Counted from the first letter of the stretch, positions 42,750 to 50,081 are shown. The stretch is DNA of 64,000 nucleotides from an uncultured Bacteroidales bacterium (GCA_902792895.1 CADBBK010000006.1:1-64000); one strand, 5' to 3'. Numbers and translations: made by a program. Notes: a model not told the origin generated them from the letters alone.

Positions 42750-43520
42750 CTATAACTCGAGGTAGAAGAGGCGTGCAGCGTTGCGGTCGGTGGCCTCGCT
42801 GACCTCCTCGGGGGTGACGCCGAGTGAGCGGGCAATGAAGTCGTTGATGTGAGGGATATAGGCGCTCTCGTTGCGCTTGCCGCGATGCGGGACGGGTGTC
42901 AGGAACGGAGCATCGGTTTCCAGCAGCAGGCGGTCGAGCCCGATGGCGGGCAACAGCTGCGGCACGGTGCTCTTCTTGAAAGTGACCACACCGTTCACAC
43001 CGAAGTAGAAATCGCCACGGCGGCGGACGCGTTCCACATCGGCAGGCGTTTCAGCGAAGCAGTGAAAAACTCCCTGCGGCACGGGGCAGTCCAGGTTGTC
43101 GATGACATCGAGGATATCATCCAGGCTTTCGCGGCAGTGGATGATGAACGGCAGGCCCAATTCATGGCACCAGTGCAACTGGATGTCCAAGGCATGGTGC
43201 TGCTGCTCGCGCCAGGTCTTGTCCCAATACAGGTCGATGCCGATCTCGCCGATGGCCACCAGGGGATATTGGTCAAGCATGGGGCGCATCTTAGCGAGCA
43301 CATCAAGGTAATCATCGTGCACGTCCTCAGGGTGCAGACCCAGGGCCATCGAGATATAGTCGGGATACTGCTCATGCAGCGCAACCACGCGCGGCACACT
43401 CTCGAGGTTCTCGTTGGGCAGGATAATGTGGCGCACGCCTGCCTCACGGGCACGGGCGACGACCGCATCACGGTCCTCGTCGAACGCATCGCAATAAATA
43501 TGACTATGAGAATCTATCAT
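42750..43520 (-). CDS. tatD: TatD family metal-dependent hydrolase
   Basis: A 256-residue TIM-barrel hydrolase; family members are 3'-5' DNA exonucleases or tRNA-editing type deacylases. Metal ligands are visible in DSHSHIYCD near residue 3, GEIGID near 92, HCRES near 128, HCF near 152 and ETDAPFLTPVPHRGKRN near 205. It lies last in a minus-strand series that runs from the lipoproteins through the prenyl synthase. A four-helix-bundle gene and its heptamer arrays sit between it and the prenyl synthase gene. Confidence 0.92.
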   Translation of the reverse strand: MIDSHSHIYCDAFDEDRDAVVARAREAGVRHIILPNENLESVPRVVALHEQYPDYISMALGLHPEDVHDDYLDVLAKMRPMLDQYPLVAIGEIGIDLYWDKTWREQQHHALDIQLHWCHELGLPFIIHCRESLDDILDVIDNLDCPVPQGVFHCFAETPADVERVRRRGDFYFGVNGVVTFKKSTVPQLLPAIGLDRLLLETDAPFLTPVPHRGKRNESAYIPHINDFIARSLGVTPEEVSEATDRNAARLFYLEL

Positions 43521-43524
43521 AATA

Positions 43525-43594
43525 GTTAGGAGTTAGGGGTTAGGAGTTAGGGGTTAGGGGTTAGGGGTTAGGGGTTAGGAGTTAGGGGTTAGGA
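43525..43594 (+). repeat. Heptamer array (GTTAGGR)10, locus 1 distal side
   Basis: Ten exact-length heptamers, GTTAGGA or GTTAGGG, starting four bases after the tatD start codon. The four-helix-bundle gene ends inside the array, its stop codon being part of a heptamer. Confidence 0.92.
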
Positions 43595-43947
43595 GTTTTC
43601 AGATTCTGAGAAGTGGTTTTGGTGATGCTGCTGAGCATTTTCTTCAAGGCAAGGTTGTCTTGAATGATGGATTCAAATTCATCGTCGGTAAGGTAATCTG
43701 TTTCATGCAGCAATTCGAGCCAATATTCCGTTTCACTACACTCCTTGTAAGATATGTACATCTTGGACAAAAAATCTTTCTTGCTGACTGCAGCCTGCGC
43801 TTCAACTATGTTGGCGCCAATACTCGTTCCACATCTAAGCAGTTGCTTGGATAAAACGAATTCCTTTTTCTCGCTACACAGGTAACGATAGAGCCTAATC
43901 ACCCGTATAGCGAAAGCCTTGCTCTTATCTCGAATGGCACTGTCCAT
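43582..43947 (-). CDS. Four-helix-bundle protein (S23/IVP family), locus 1
   Basis: A 121-residue all-helical protein of the four-helix-bundle family first seen in 23S rRNA intervening sequences and related to the Avd protein of diversity-generating retroelements. Typical marks are RYLCSEKKEFVLSKQLLRCGTSIGANIVEAQAA and YWLELLHETDYLTDDEFESI. It is about 70 percent identical to the protein at 58593-58958. The AT-richer codon use contrasts with its neighbours, which points to transfer. The last residues (TPNP) are encoded by the heptamer array. ATG at 43947 fits the homologue; a GTG at 43953 is possible. Cellular role unknown. Confidence 0.88.
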   Translation of the reverse strand: MDSAIRDKSKAFAIRVIRLYRYLCSEKKEFVLSKQLLRCGTSIGANIVEAQAAVSKKDFLSKMYISYKECSETEYWLELLHETDYLTDDEFESIIQDNLALKKMLSSITKTTSQNLKTPNP

Positions 43948-43953
43948 AATCAC

Positions 43954-43981
43954 TCCTAACTCCTAACCCCTAACTCCTAAC
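43954..43981 (-). repeat. Heptamer array (GTTAGGR)4, locus 1 proximal side
   Basis: Four heptamers on the minus strand. The first base is the G of the TAG stop codon of the prenyl synthase gene. The array runs up to the four-helix-bundle start. Confidence 0.9.
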
Positions 43982-44946
43982 TAAAATGTTCTTCCAGCGA
44001 GTCTGTTGGAGAGGGCGATGAAAGCGGCCTTGTCGTCGTCGCTCATTTTCACTTGGCTGAAGGCGGCAACGGCGAGGTCGTTGTAGCGGGCGATGGCATC
44101 CTCGGCCAGCTGGCGCACGCCCAAGCGCTCGTAGAGGGCAGTCATCCCAGCCACCTTGTCGTCGCGGCTGGCAAAGGGGTCGTTAAGCCAGTGACGCAGT
44201 TCATCGGCATCGTCGCCAGTAGCGAGCTGCATGGTGTTGATGAGCAGGTAGGTCTTCTTATTGTTCATGATGTCGCCGCCAATTTCCTTGCCGAAGGTCT
44301 CCGGGTCGCCCCACACGTCGAGGACATCGTCCCTGAGCTGGAACGCCAGGCCCATGTTCACACCAGCCTCATAGAGCAGATTGGCCTGTTGCTCATCGGC
44401 TTCGGCGATGAGGGCACCCATCTTGAGGGCACAACCCAGCAGGACCGAAGTCTTGAGGCGTATCATGTTGATGTACTCCTCGACACTGACATCGTTGCGG
44501 TTCTCGTAGTCCATGTCCCACTGCTGGCCCTCGTAAATCTCGATGGCCGTGGTGTTGAACAGGTCCATCACGGGCCACAGGTTGCAGCGGGCAATGTACT
44601 GCGTGGCGATGGTCAACATCGTATCACCGCTCAGGATAGCCGTGTTGTCGTTCCAGCGGCGGTGTACCGTGGTGCGACCGCGCCTCACGTCGGCATTGTC
44701 CATGACATCGTCGTGCAGAAGGGTGAAGTTGTGGAACATCTCCAGGCCCAAGGCGGCATCCAGCGCATTGGCCGAGTCTCCTCCCATCGCATCACAAGCC
44801 ATCAGCACCAGCACGGGGCGCACACGTTTGCCCCCCAGGGCCATGTGATAGGAGATGGGCTCATAGAGCTGGCTGGGTTTCTCGGGATAGGGAATGGATG
44901 CAATCGCCTGGTTGACGGTATCGAGATAGTGTTTGAAATCGTTCAT
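43981..44946 (-). CDS. Polyprenyl (farnesyl/geranylgeranyl) diphosphate synthase
   Basis: A 321-residue trans-prenyltransferase making the chain used for menaquinone or cell-wall carriers. The first Asp-rich motif is in LLHDDVMDNADVRRG near residue 78 and the second in LAFQLRDDVLDVWGD near 212. GGKRVRP near 38 binds the diphosphate. Chain length cannot be set from sequence reading alone. Its TAG stop provides the first base of a heptamer repeat. The upstream lipoprotein gene is 24 bases away. Confidence 0.92.
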   Translation of the reverse strand: MNDFKHYLDTVNQAIASIPYPEKPSQLYEPISYHMALGGKRVRPVLVLMACDAMGGDSANALDAALGLEMFHNFTLLHDDVMDNADVRRGRTTVHRRWNDNTAILSGDTMLTIATQYIARCNLWPVMDLFNTTAIEIYEGQQWDMDYENRNDVSVEEYINMIRLKTSVLLGCALKMGALIAEADEQQANLLYEAGVNMGLAFQLRDDVLDVWGDPETFGKEIGGDIMNNKKTYLLINTMQLATGDDADELRHWLNDPFASRDDKVAGMTALYERLGVRQLAEDAIARYNDLAVAAFSQVKMSDDDKAAFIALSNRLAGRTF

Positions 44947-44970
44947 GATTTGAGTTGATTTGGTTAGGAG

Positions 44971-45627
44971 TTATTTTTCTTTTAAAGCGGCCTTGTAGGC
45001 AGCCTCGAAGGTCTTGAATTCATCGGGAGTGTAGAGGTTGCGCAGGATATCGATGCGCTTGTTGATCTCGTCCATGTCGGCATCGGGCTGATTGGCATCG
45101 GCAGCGAGGGCGGAGCCCAGGGCGGCCGGCCGCGACGACTGCACATAGACGCTCATCTGCTCGGAGAGCGTGCTGTTATCGACGATAGCCTGCAGGGTGC
45201 TGTCAAACACCTCGACATGGCGGTCATAACCCACCGTGTAGCACAGCCAGTGGATGAGCGACAGGTAGTCGGAGGCCGAGTCGGTGTCAAACTCGCGTTT
45301 TCTCAGCAGCTCAATCATGGGCGGGCACTTGAGCTGGGCCAGTTCGCGCGGCGACAAGGTGATCACGTGGGCGGCCTGCGTCAACGAGTCACGCCCATCG
45401 GCCAGCAGCACACCCGCAAAGGCGCGGTTAGCGGCCTTGACCTGCCAGGGCCACGAGAGGCTGTCGTTGCGCAGGGCATTGAACTGCTGCACCGTCTGGT
45501 GCATCACTGCAGTATCTCCCCAGGCGGCGAGGAATCGCTGTCCTGCCGCTTCGCCCCGCTTGCCGGCATCACTGCACGCCGTGAGCAGCACCAGCAGGGA
45601 AATCATCAGTAAAGGCAATCGTTTCAT
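44971..45627 (-). CDS. Lipoprotein of unknown function (218 aa)
   Basis: A signal peptide with lipobox LLTAC (cysteine near residue 18) leads a largely helical protein with Asp/Ala-rich segments (RFLAAWGDTAVMHQTVQQFNAL, YTPDEFKTFEAAYKAAL). No known family. The start overlaps the stop of the preceding lipoprotein by four bases (ATGA), so the two are translationally coupled. The C-terminal ends of the two proteins are similar in helical character (AFDDAFRSYLKEK against FEAAYKAALKEK). Confidence 0.68.
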   Translation of the reverse strand: MKRLPLLMISLLVLLTACSDAGKRGEAAGQRFLAAWGDTAVMHQTVQQFNALRNDSLSWPWQVKAANRAFAGVLLADGRDSLTQAAHVITLSPRELAQLKCPPMIELLRKREFDTDSASDYLSLIHWLCYTVGYDRHVEVFDSTLQAIVDNSTLSEQMSVYVQSSRPAALGSALAADANQPDADMDEINKRIDILRNLYTPDEFKTFEAAYKAALKEK

Positions 45628-45929
45628 TTCTTGTCTTCGGGGAATATCGAGTTATACAATGGACGGTCTTTCTCCTTGAGGTAGGAACGGAAGGCATCGT
45701 CAAAGGCGCGCACAGCCGCCGAATCGCGCTTGAGCGCATAAACGCTCTGCTTGGCCTTGGCATCCATCACGGCGCGCTCCATCGACAGGGTGTCGGTGTG
45801 GTCAACGGCCACCAGCGCCGCTGCAGCCCGCATGCCGCTGTCGCGCGCCTCGGCATCGAGGGGCGACTTTTTCTCGGCACATCCAGCCAACAGCAAGGCC
45901 GCGAGCAAGAGTTGTAGTAGATACTTCAT
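45624..45929 (-). CDS. Small lipoprotein of unknown function (101 aa)
   Basis: The signal peptide ends in lipobox LLAGC (cysteine near residue 17). The mature part is one charged, mostly helical stretch ending in IFPEDKK. A minus-strand -7 box TAAATTTG lies at 45966-45973, so it heads the series of minus-strand genes down to tatD. Function unknown. Confidence 0.68.
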   Translation of the reverse strand: MKYLLQLLLAALLLAGCAEKKSPLDAEARDSGMRAAAALVAVDHTDTLSMERAVMDAKAKQSVYALKRDSAAVRAFDDAFRSYLKEKDRPLYNSIFPEDKK

Positions 45930-46038
45930 CTTATCGCAGTATTATCATTATCTGTTTATTGTCGGCAAATTTACAAATTAAACCTCACATCGGCCCATGA
46001 TTATTCCCGAAAACGCTCACAGTACACAAAAAATGTTC

Positions 46039-46046
46039 TATATTTG
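46039..46046 (+). promoter_or_regulatory. -7 box of the radical-SAM gene
   Basis: TATATTTG; its overlap with the alternative TTG start at 46044 excludes that start. Confidence 0.55.
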
Positions 46047-46064
46047 CACTCGATTAGAGCAGAT

Positions 46065-47432
46065 ATGGACCATCTAGACAGAGACATCATGCAGCACTCA
46101 GACACAGCAGCAAGCAACGCGCTTGTAACCATCATCATCGTTGACGCGAGGGCCAGCGGCCAGGCCAACGCCATCAACAAGTGTGCAGGGCACATCAGAA
46201 GCCACAACGACACCGAGGTTGACATCATAGGCATAGGCATCGACAAGTACCTGTCGCCAGGAACCGAGCCCCCGCTCCACATAGCCCAGGACATCAACGA
46301 GGCTGTGCAGCGATGCCACACCCCGTGGGTGATGCTCTGTGACAGTTCGACCCGGCTGGTCGACCATGCCCTTGACCGCCTCGTCGCCACAGCGACCGAG
46401 CGAGGAGCCAATGCCGTGATTGCAGGCCTCGACGAGCCCAACGAGAGCATCTTCACGCTGCAGGGCAAGTTGTTTGCCACAAGCGCGCTGCAAGACATCG
46501 ACTTGAGCGACTGCGACGTGTGGGACGATGGTTACATCACCCTGCAGCACATCATGGCCAAGGCACGCAACGTGGCCGGCATCGGCGAGAACCTGTTCGA
46601 CAGTGCCGACCTGACGCATGTGGCCAAGTCGCTCACCCCCGCCCACAACGAACTGCTCTACCGCATGGGCACCCTGTACTGCGAGATCCAGCTGTGCGAC
46701 CGCTGCAACCTGGACTGCGCCTACTGCTCCCACCTCTCCCCCATCTCCCAACCGGTGAGAATCGACCTCGACACCCTGAAAGACGAATGCCACCGCCTGG
46801 CCAAGATAGGCTTTGACGAGGTCAACCTCATGGGCGGCGAGCCCCTGCTGCATCCCCAAGTGATCGAAGCCATCCAGCTCACCCGCAGCATCCTGCCCGA
46901 CATCAAGCTCATCGTCTCGACCAACGGCCTGCTGTTGCCGCGCATGACCAGGGAGTTCTGGCAGTGCTGCCGCGACAACAAGGTGGTGCTGCGCATCACC
47001 CCCTATCCGCGCGCCAAGGGCGGCACCTGGAACTACTTCAAGTATCTATACCTTATCAAGAAGAACCACGTCAGGATGGAGTCCACGGGTTGGCGCTTTG
47101 GTTTCCGCCACCAGCTGTTGAGCGAGAAGGCCGAGTTTGACGCCACGTCCAACTACCTGCGCTGCCAGCTGCATTGCACCCAGGTGCGCGATGCCACGCT
47201 ATGGCCGTGCGCCTATGTGGCCTATGCCTTCAACCTGAACAACAAGTTCGGCACCAACTTCAAGCATGCCGCAGGCGACAGCCTGCCGCTTACCGACGAC
47301 ACCACTGCTACCGACGTGCGCCTGTGGCTGCTGCGCACCAAGCCGTTCTGCAGCCATTGCGGCATCACCAACGCCAAGCACGTCAACTGGAAGCGCTCCG
47401 AGTATGCCCGCAGCGAGTGGCTCCAAGACTAG
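46065..47432 (+). CDS. Radical SAM protein with N-terminal glycosyltransferase-like domain
   Basis: A 455-residue protein. Residues 15-180 look like a family-2 glycosyltransferase-type Rossmann region: ALVTIIIVDARASGQANAIN, and TPWVMLCDSSTRLVDHAL in the place of the nucleotide-sugar aspartates. The radical SAM core starts near 208 with the cluster motif CNLDCAYC, followed by NLMGGEPLLHP, IVSTNGLLL and a late cysteine group (CQLHC, WPCAYV, CSHCG) that may hold a second cluster. This resembles radical SAM proteins that work with surface-glycan or peptide-modifying genes. Start 46065 is set by the -7 box. Stand-alone gene; substrate unknown. Confidence 0.8.
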   Translation: MDHLDRDIMQHSDTAASNALVTIIIVDARASGQANAINKCAGHIRSHNDTEVDIIGIGIDKYLSPGTEPPLHIAQDINEAVQRCHTPWVMLCDSSTRLVDHALDRLVATATERGANAVIAGLDEPNESIFTLQGKLFATSALQDIDLSDCDVWDDGYITLQHIMAKARNVAGIGENLFDSADLTHVAKSLTPAHNELLYRMGTLYCEIQLCDRCNLDCAYCSHLSPISQPVRIDLDTLKDECHRLAKIGFDEVNLMGGEPLLHPQVIEAIQLTRSILPDIKLIVSTNGLLLPRMTREFWQCCRDNKVVLRITPYPRAKGGTWNYFKYLYLIKKNHVRMESTGWRFGFRHQLLSEKAEFDATSNYLRCQLHCTQVRDATLWPCAYVAYAFNLNNKFGTNFKHAAGDSLPLTDDTTATDVRLWLLRTKPFCSHCGITNAKHVNWKRSEYARSEWLQD

Positions 47433-47663
47433 ACTGACATTTTGTCATGTAATATCCTGCCATTTTCGATAATTTCTGATCATTTGACAGGTTTTTTGTG
47501 GAAAACGCCTTCCTTTTTCCACTGCTTCATCGTGTTTTCACCTGTGCCAACTTTTGTTTTTCGCCGAAAAACACACCCTTAAAAAGTATTATTTTACTCA
47601 ACACCCCACAATTTTCCAAAATCCTAGTATTCATTGACTTACGCGACAGAAATCGGCCATTTT
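47433..47663. other. Region upstream of the small-protein cluster with inverted repeats
   Basis: No gene. Two inverted repeats are present: GTGGAAAA/TTTTCCAC (47498-47522, nine-base spacer) and GTTTTTCG-C-CGAAAAAC (47556-47572). They lie about 120-190 bases upstream of the predicted sigma-54 start, where enhancer sites for an NtrC-type activator are usual. The first could instead be part of the terminator of the radical-SAM gene. Confidence 0.45.
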
Positions 47664-47678
47664 TGGCATGATTTCTGC
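47664..47678 (+). promoter_or_regulatory. Sigma-54 type (-24/-12) promoter 1 of the small-protein cluster
   Basis: TGGCATG-ATTT-CTGC: GG (47665-47666) and GC (47677-47678) are ten bases apart. Start expected near 47690, 49 bases before the first gene. No TAnnTTTG box is present. Confidence 0.6.
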
Positions 47679-47738
47679 GACTTTAAGGGCAAATTAACTT
47701 GAACTCCGGGCGAGAGGATAAACACTGCCGACAACACA

Positions 47739-47915
47739 ATGACTACAGATTTAGTCAACAATCAGAACGCCATCATTGAGATGATCAAGAAGGCCCCCGA
47801 GATGCTCAAGGAACTGTACAAGAACTCCACCCCCGATGAGCGCAAGATGATTTTGAAGGTTCTGGGAGGCGGAGGCGGATTAGCAGTCTTCCTTTGGTTC
47901 ATACTCAAGCTTTGA
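47739..47915 (+). CDS. Small membrane-tail protein 1 (58 aa)
   Basis: MTTDLVNNQN...LWFILKL. A charged helical N-terminal half (IIEMIKKAPEMLKELYKNSTPDERKM) is followed by a Gly-rich stretch and one C-terminal hydrophobic helix (GLAVFLWFILKL). The motif Y-K-N-S-T-P-D-E-R-K matches Y-N-N-S-A-P-E-Q-R-N of the 59- and 60-residue proteins downstream, so the three are one family. I recognise no known family. It is the first gene after sigma-54 promoter 1. Confidence 0.72.
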   Translation: MTTDLVNNQNAIIEMIKKAPEMLKELYKNSTPDERKMILKVLGGGGGLAVFLWFILKL

Positions 47916-48156
47916 GTATGGCCCGGCAACCACGACAAGTCAATCTATATTATATAATGTAAAATGCAGAAATGATGAAAAATTTCAAAAAAAATCTAAT
48001 TTTAAGGGCAAATTCCAAGAGTTTGGCACGGTTCTTGCCAATCCAAAATAATTGCCTTAAAAATCTAGAACTGGAGTGCTGCCAGGATAAAAACAGCCCT
48101 ATAATACAATGTAGAACACACTGCCTGAACTTTATCGATTTCCAGCTTAATTCATT
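47916..48156. other. Intergenic segment with second promoter and a start-stop codon pair
   Basis: Holds sigma-54 promoter 2 (48024). After it the leader resembles that of the first gene (AGGATAAA, then GCC, then ACAATG), but the ATG at 48109 is followed at once by TAG. The segment looks like a duplicated promoter-leader whose gene has been lost, or a leader with a minimal upstream reading frame. TTTAAGGGCAAATT occurs both at 47682 and 48001. Confidence 0.5.
48024..48038 (+). promoter_or_regulatory. Sigma-54 type (-24/-12) promoter 2 of the small-protein cluster
   Basis: TGGCACG-GTTC-TTGC is a full match to the RpoN consensus, with GG (48025-48026) and GC (48037-48038) ten bases apart. Start expected near 48050. 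Confidence 0.72.
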
Positions 48157-48206
48157 AACCAACCCCATCGCCCTTGGGTCAGCAGCAATGCACGGGTAAT
48201 ACGACT
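48157..48206 (+). promoter_or_regulatory. Conserved 50-base leader, copy A
   Basis: Aligns without gaps to 48682-48731. The first 40 bases differ at only five positions (core CAGCAGCAATGCA), and the distance to the start codon is identical. It includes a possible CCC/GGG stem and an out-of-frame ATG reading Met-His-Gly-stop. Confidence 0.6.
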
Positions 48207-48386
48207 ATGGAAAACAATATCATCGACAACAATCGTCACGGACTCAACATGCCTGATGTCAATCCCAACGACATCAAGGACGTGTACAACAACTCTGCTC
48301 CCGAGCAGCGTAACAGAATGATTGCCGGCGGACTGGCAGCGGGCGGTTTCGTGGCCCTGCTTAAGTTCCTCAGCAAGCTTGTCTGA
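48207..48386 (+). CDS. Small membrane-tail protein 2 (59 aa)
   Basis: A polar N-terminal third (MENNIIDNNRHGLNMPDVN), the shared motif KDVYNNSAPEQRNRMI, then one hydrophobic helix rich in Gly/Ala (AGGLAAGGFVALLKFLSKLV). The second half is almost identical to the 60-residue protein at 48732, a recent duplication. The longer frame from TTG at 48174 is not used, since the preceding 50 bases are conserved as a leader. Function unknown. Confidence 0.75.
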   Translation: MENNIIDNNRHGLNMPDVNPNDIKDVYNNSAPEQRNRMIAGGLAAGGFVALLKFLSKLV

Positions 48387-48428
48387 ATGAGTTAACATGA
48401 TATTATTCACCCTAAAAGCATCGTTACA

Positions 48429-48512
48429 ATGAACATACAAGTTGCTATTGTAGGCGGACTGGCAGTAACTGCCTTCGGGCTGTTTCTCTCCTTCCTCGCC
48501 AAGATGTTCTGA
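48429..48512 (+). CDS. Single-helix microprotein (27 aa)
   Basis: ATG to TGA gives MNIQVAIVGGLAVTAFGLFL followed by SFLAKMF: essentially one membrane helix with a short basic end. It is too short for composition tests. The case for a real gene is its place in the series, its same-strand spacing of 42 bases, and its likeness to the tails of its neighbours (GGLAxxxFxxxLxFLxK). Confidence 0.55.
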   Translation: MNIQVAIVGGLAVTAFGLFLSFLAKMF

Positions 48513-48681
48513 GCCTAACACGTTTAGCACGATTTCAGCCAACTGCTGGATGAACTAGACGCACCCTACATATCAGACGCGGAGCCAGGGCCGGTGACTA
48601 CTTCAATCATCAAATCTCCTAACTCTTCAGTCACCGCCCTGATCCCGTCAGATAATCAACTAGATTTAACGACTAAAAAAC

Positions 48682-48731
48682 AACTAACCCCACCGTCCTT
48701 GGGGCAGCAGCAATGCATGGGCCAAAACCTT
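48682..48731 (+). promoter_or_regulatory. Conserved 50-base leader, copy B
   Basis: Partner of 48157-48206. Here CCCC/GGGG (around CCACCGTCCTT) can form the stem. A weak -24/-12-like sequence (TAGCACG-ATTT-CAGC, 48525-48539) lies about 140 bases ahead but lacks the first G. Confidence 0.55.
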
Positions 48732-48914
48732 ATGAAGAAGCGTAACAAATTAACGCACACCGGCAAGAACATCAACATGCCTAATGTCAATTCCAAGGAC
48801 ATCAAGGACGTGTACAACAACTCTGCTCCCGAGCAGCGCAACAGGATGATCGCCGGCGGACTGGCAGCAGGAGGCTTCGTGGCCCTGTTGAAGTTCCTCA
48901 TCAAGCTGATTTGA
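48732..48914 (+). CDS. Small membrane-tail protein 3 (60 aa)
   Basis: MKKRNKLTHTGKNINMPNVN, then KDIKDVYNNSAPEQRNRMIA and the hydrophobic tail GGLAAGGFVALLKFLIKLI. The region from NMPxVN onward differs from protein 2 in only a few residues, while the first 15 residues differ (basic here, acidic-polar there). This suggests the N terminus sets a different partner or location. Start chosen by match to protein 2. Confidence 0.74.
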   Translation: MKKRNKLTHTGKNINMPNVNSKDIKDVYNNSAPEQRNRMIAGGLAAGGFVALLKFLIKLI

Positions 48915-48967
48915 ATGAATCAGAAGCTTTTAATCGTTTAATTATCAACTTTTAAACCATTAAAATC

Positions 48968-49102
48968 ATGAGAACATTAGGTGTCATACTCCTGCATATC
49001 GCCATCGAGCGCCTTATCGTCTTCCTCGTTGGGGCCACCGTTATCAAGTTTATCGGCAAGCCCCTCTGGAAATGGCTCACCGGAGATACGGACGACGAAT
49101 AA
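48968..49102 (+). CDS. Small membrane protein (44 aa)
   Basis: MRTLGVILLHIAIERLIVFL forms one hydrophobic helix with a central Glu-Arg pair, followed by VGATVIKFIGKPLWKWLTGD and an acidic end (TDDE). Probably one or two membrane segments. No family recognised. Lies 53 bases after protein 3 and 30 before the DUF1232 gene. Confidence 0.6.
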   Translation: MRTLGVILLHIAIERLIVFLVGATVIKFIGKPLWKWLTGDTDDE

Positions 49103-49132
49103 TTCCAAACATTTACTAACATCAATAACAAA

Positions 49133-49522
49133 ATGATTATGGCAAAAAACAACAAAATCAACACCGAAGCCTACACAGGCAACTACAGTGACGAATCGTT
49201 CAAGGACAAGGTAAAGCGCGTCGGCCAGAAGATGGGAGGAAAGCTCCTATTCAACGCCTTGGCACTCTACTACGTGCTCAAGTCCCCTGACGTGCCCCTC
49301 AAGGTCAAGGGTGTCATCACCGGTGCGCTGGGCTACGTCATCTGCCCACTGGACTTGATCCCCGATTTCATCCCCGTCGGCGGCTACACCGATGACCTGG
49401 CCGCTCTCACCGTTGCCGTGCAGACCGCACGCGCTCACATCACCCCCGAGATCCAGCGCAAGGCCGAGGAGAAGGTCTACGCTATCTTCGGGTCGATGGA
49501 TGACTGCAATCTCGTCGCCTAA
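49133..49522 (+). CDS. DUF1232 (YkvA-like) membrane protein
   Basis: A 129-residue protein with the DUF1232 core: ALYYVLKSPDVPLKVKGVIT near residue 45, then GALGYVICPLDLIPDFIPVGGYTDDLAALTVAV, two short membrane-associated helices around the conserved Pro-Asp-Leu-Ile-Pro-Asp. The N-terminal 40 residues are charged (ESFKDKVKRVGQKMGGK). The family is linked to membrane stress in scattered contexts but has no proven activity. It is the only member of a known family in the cluster. A second Met at 49139 is an alternative start. Confidence 0.87.
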   Translation: MIMAKNNKINTEAYTGNYSDESFKDKVKRVGQKMGGKLLFNALALYYVLKSPDVPLKVKGVITGALGYVICPLDLIPDFIPVGGYTDDLAALTVAVQTARAHITPEIQRKAEEKVYAIFGSMDDCNLVA

Positions 49523-49640
49523 CGACGACTGCCGACACCTGCCGGGCGGGATCGCCCCACCCGGCAGACCAAGTCGGCAAGGACATCGGGAGGCTCATAG
49601 AAACAACCATCAAAATTAATCACTTAAAAATCAAACGACT

Positions 49641-49802
49641 ATGTTACTTACTGTAATGGTCCTTTTGGACAAATTCCTTATCGAATTAGGAGCAGCAGTT
49701 GCAATCGGAATGATTGGACTCATCGCAAAGTATTTGTTCATCAATCCCCTCGATGAATCAATCGACGCCTATATTCATAAGGTCAACGGACAACCAGCCT
49801 AA
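49641..49802 (+). CDS. Small membrane protein (53 aa)
   Basis: A hydrophobic region of about 33 residues (MLLTVMVLLDKFLIELGAAV, then AIGMIGLIAKYLF) could make one long or two short helices. A polar tail (INPLDESIDAYIHKVNGQPA) follows. No family recognised. The 118 bases between it and the DUF1232 gene hold no other frame. Confidence 0.6.
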   Translation: MLLTVMVLLDKFLIELGAAVAIGMIGLIAKYLFINPLDESIDAYIHKVNGQPA

Positions 49803-49890
49803 GGCAACCCCGGGGTTGTCCTGCCAGCAACAGCAAGCCCGCAAGGCAACCCCTCAAAGCATCAATCAACCAACCAATAACCAATTCATT

Positions 49891-50061
49891 ATGTTCAAGC
49901 ACACTAGAGAACATCTGAAGAAGACGTGGGAAGAAGGTAAAATCTATCGTGATCCCGCACCGATGCCCTTTGAAGGCCTCTCGGAACTCGTCAAGGCCCT
50001 GTTCAAAGACGTCAAGGAAATCTTTAGTCCGGACCAAGACCGTTTAATCAACAAGTATTAA
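49891..50061 (+). CDS. Small amphipathic soluble protein (56 aa)
   Basis: MFKHTREHLKKTWEEGKIYR, then DPAPMPFEGLSELVKALFKD and VKEIFSPDQDRLINKY. No membrane helix; the middle segment can form an amphipathic helix, as in proteins that lie on a membrane surface. The start at 49891 is chosen because the longer frame overlaps the previous gene and is poor in codon bias. Confidence 0.58.
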   Translation: MFKHTREHLKKTWEEGKIYRDPAPMPFEGLSELVKALFKDVKEIFSPDQDRLINKY

Positions 50062-50081
50062 CCTGTAAAACGAATAACCGT

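Noticed and set aside
43525..43594. TTAGGG-like repeats as a telomere or chromosome end
   Set aside because: The unit is a heptamer (GTTAGGG/GTTAGGA), is short, internal, occurs at three loci and brackets a small gene, so it is not a telomere.
48525..48539. Third sigma-54 promoter inside the small-protein cluster (TAGCACG-ATTT-CAGC)
   Set aside because: The first G of the invariant GG is missing and the -12 part is weak; kept only as a note.
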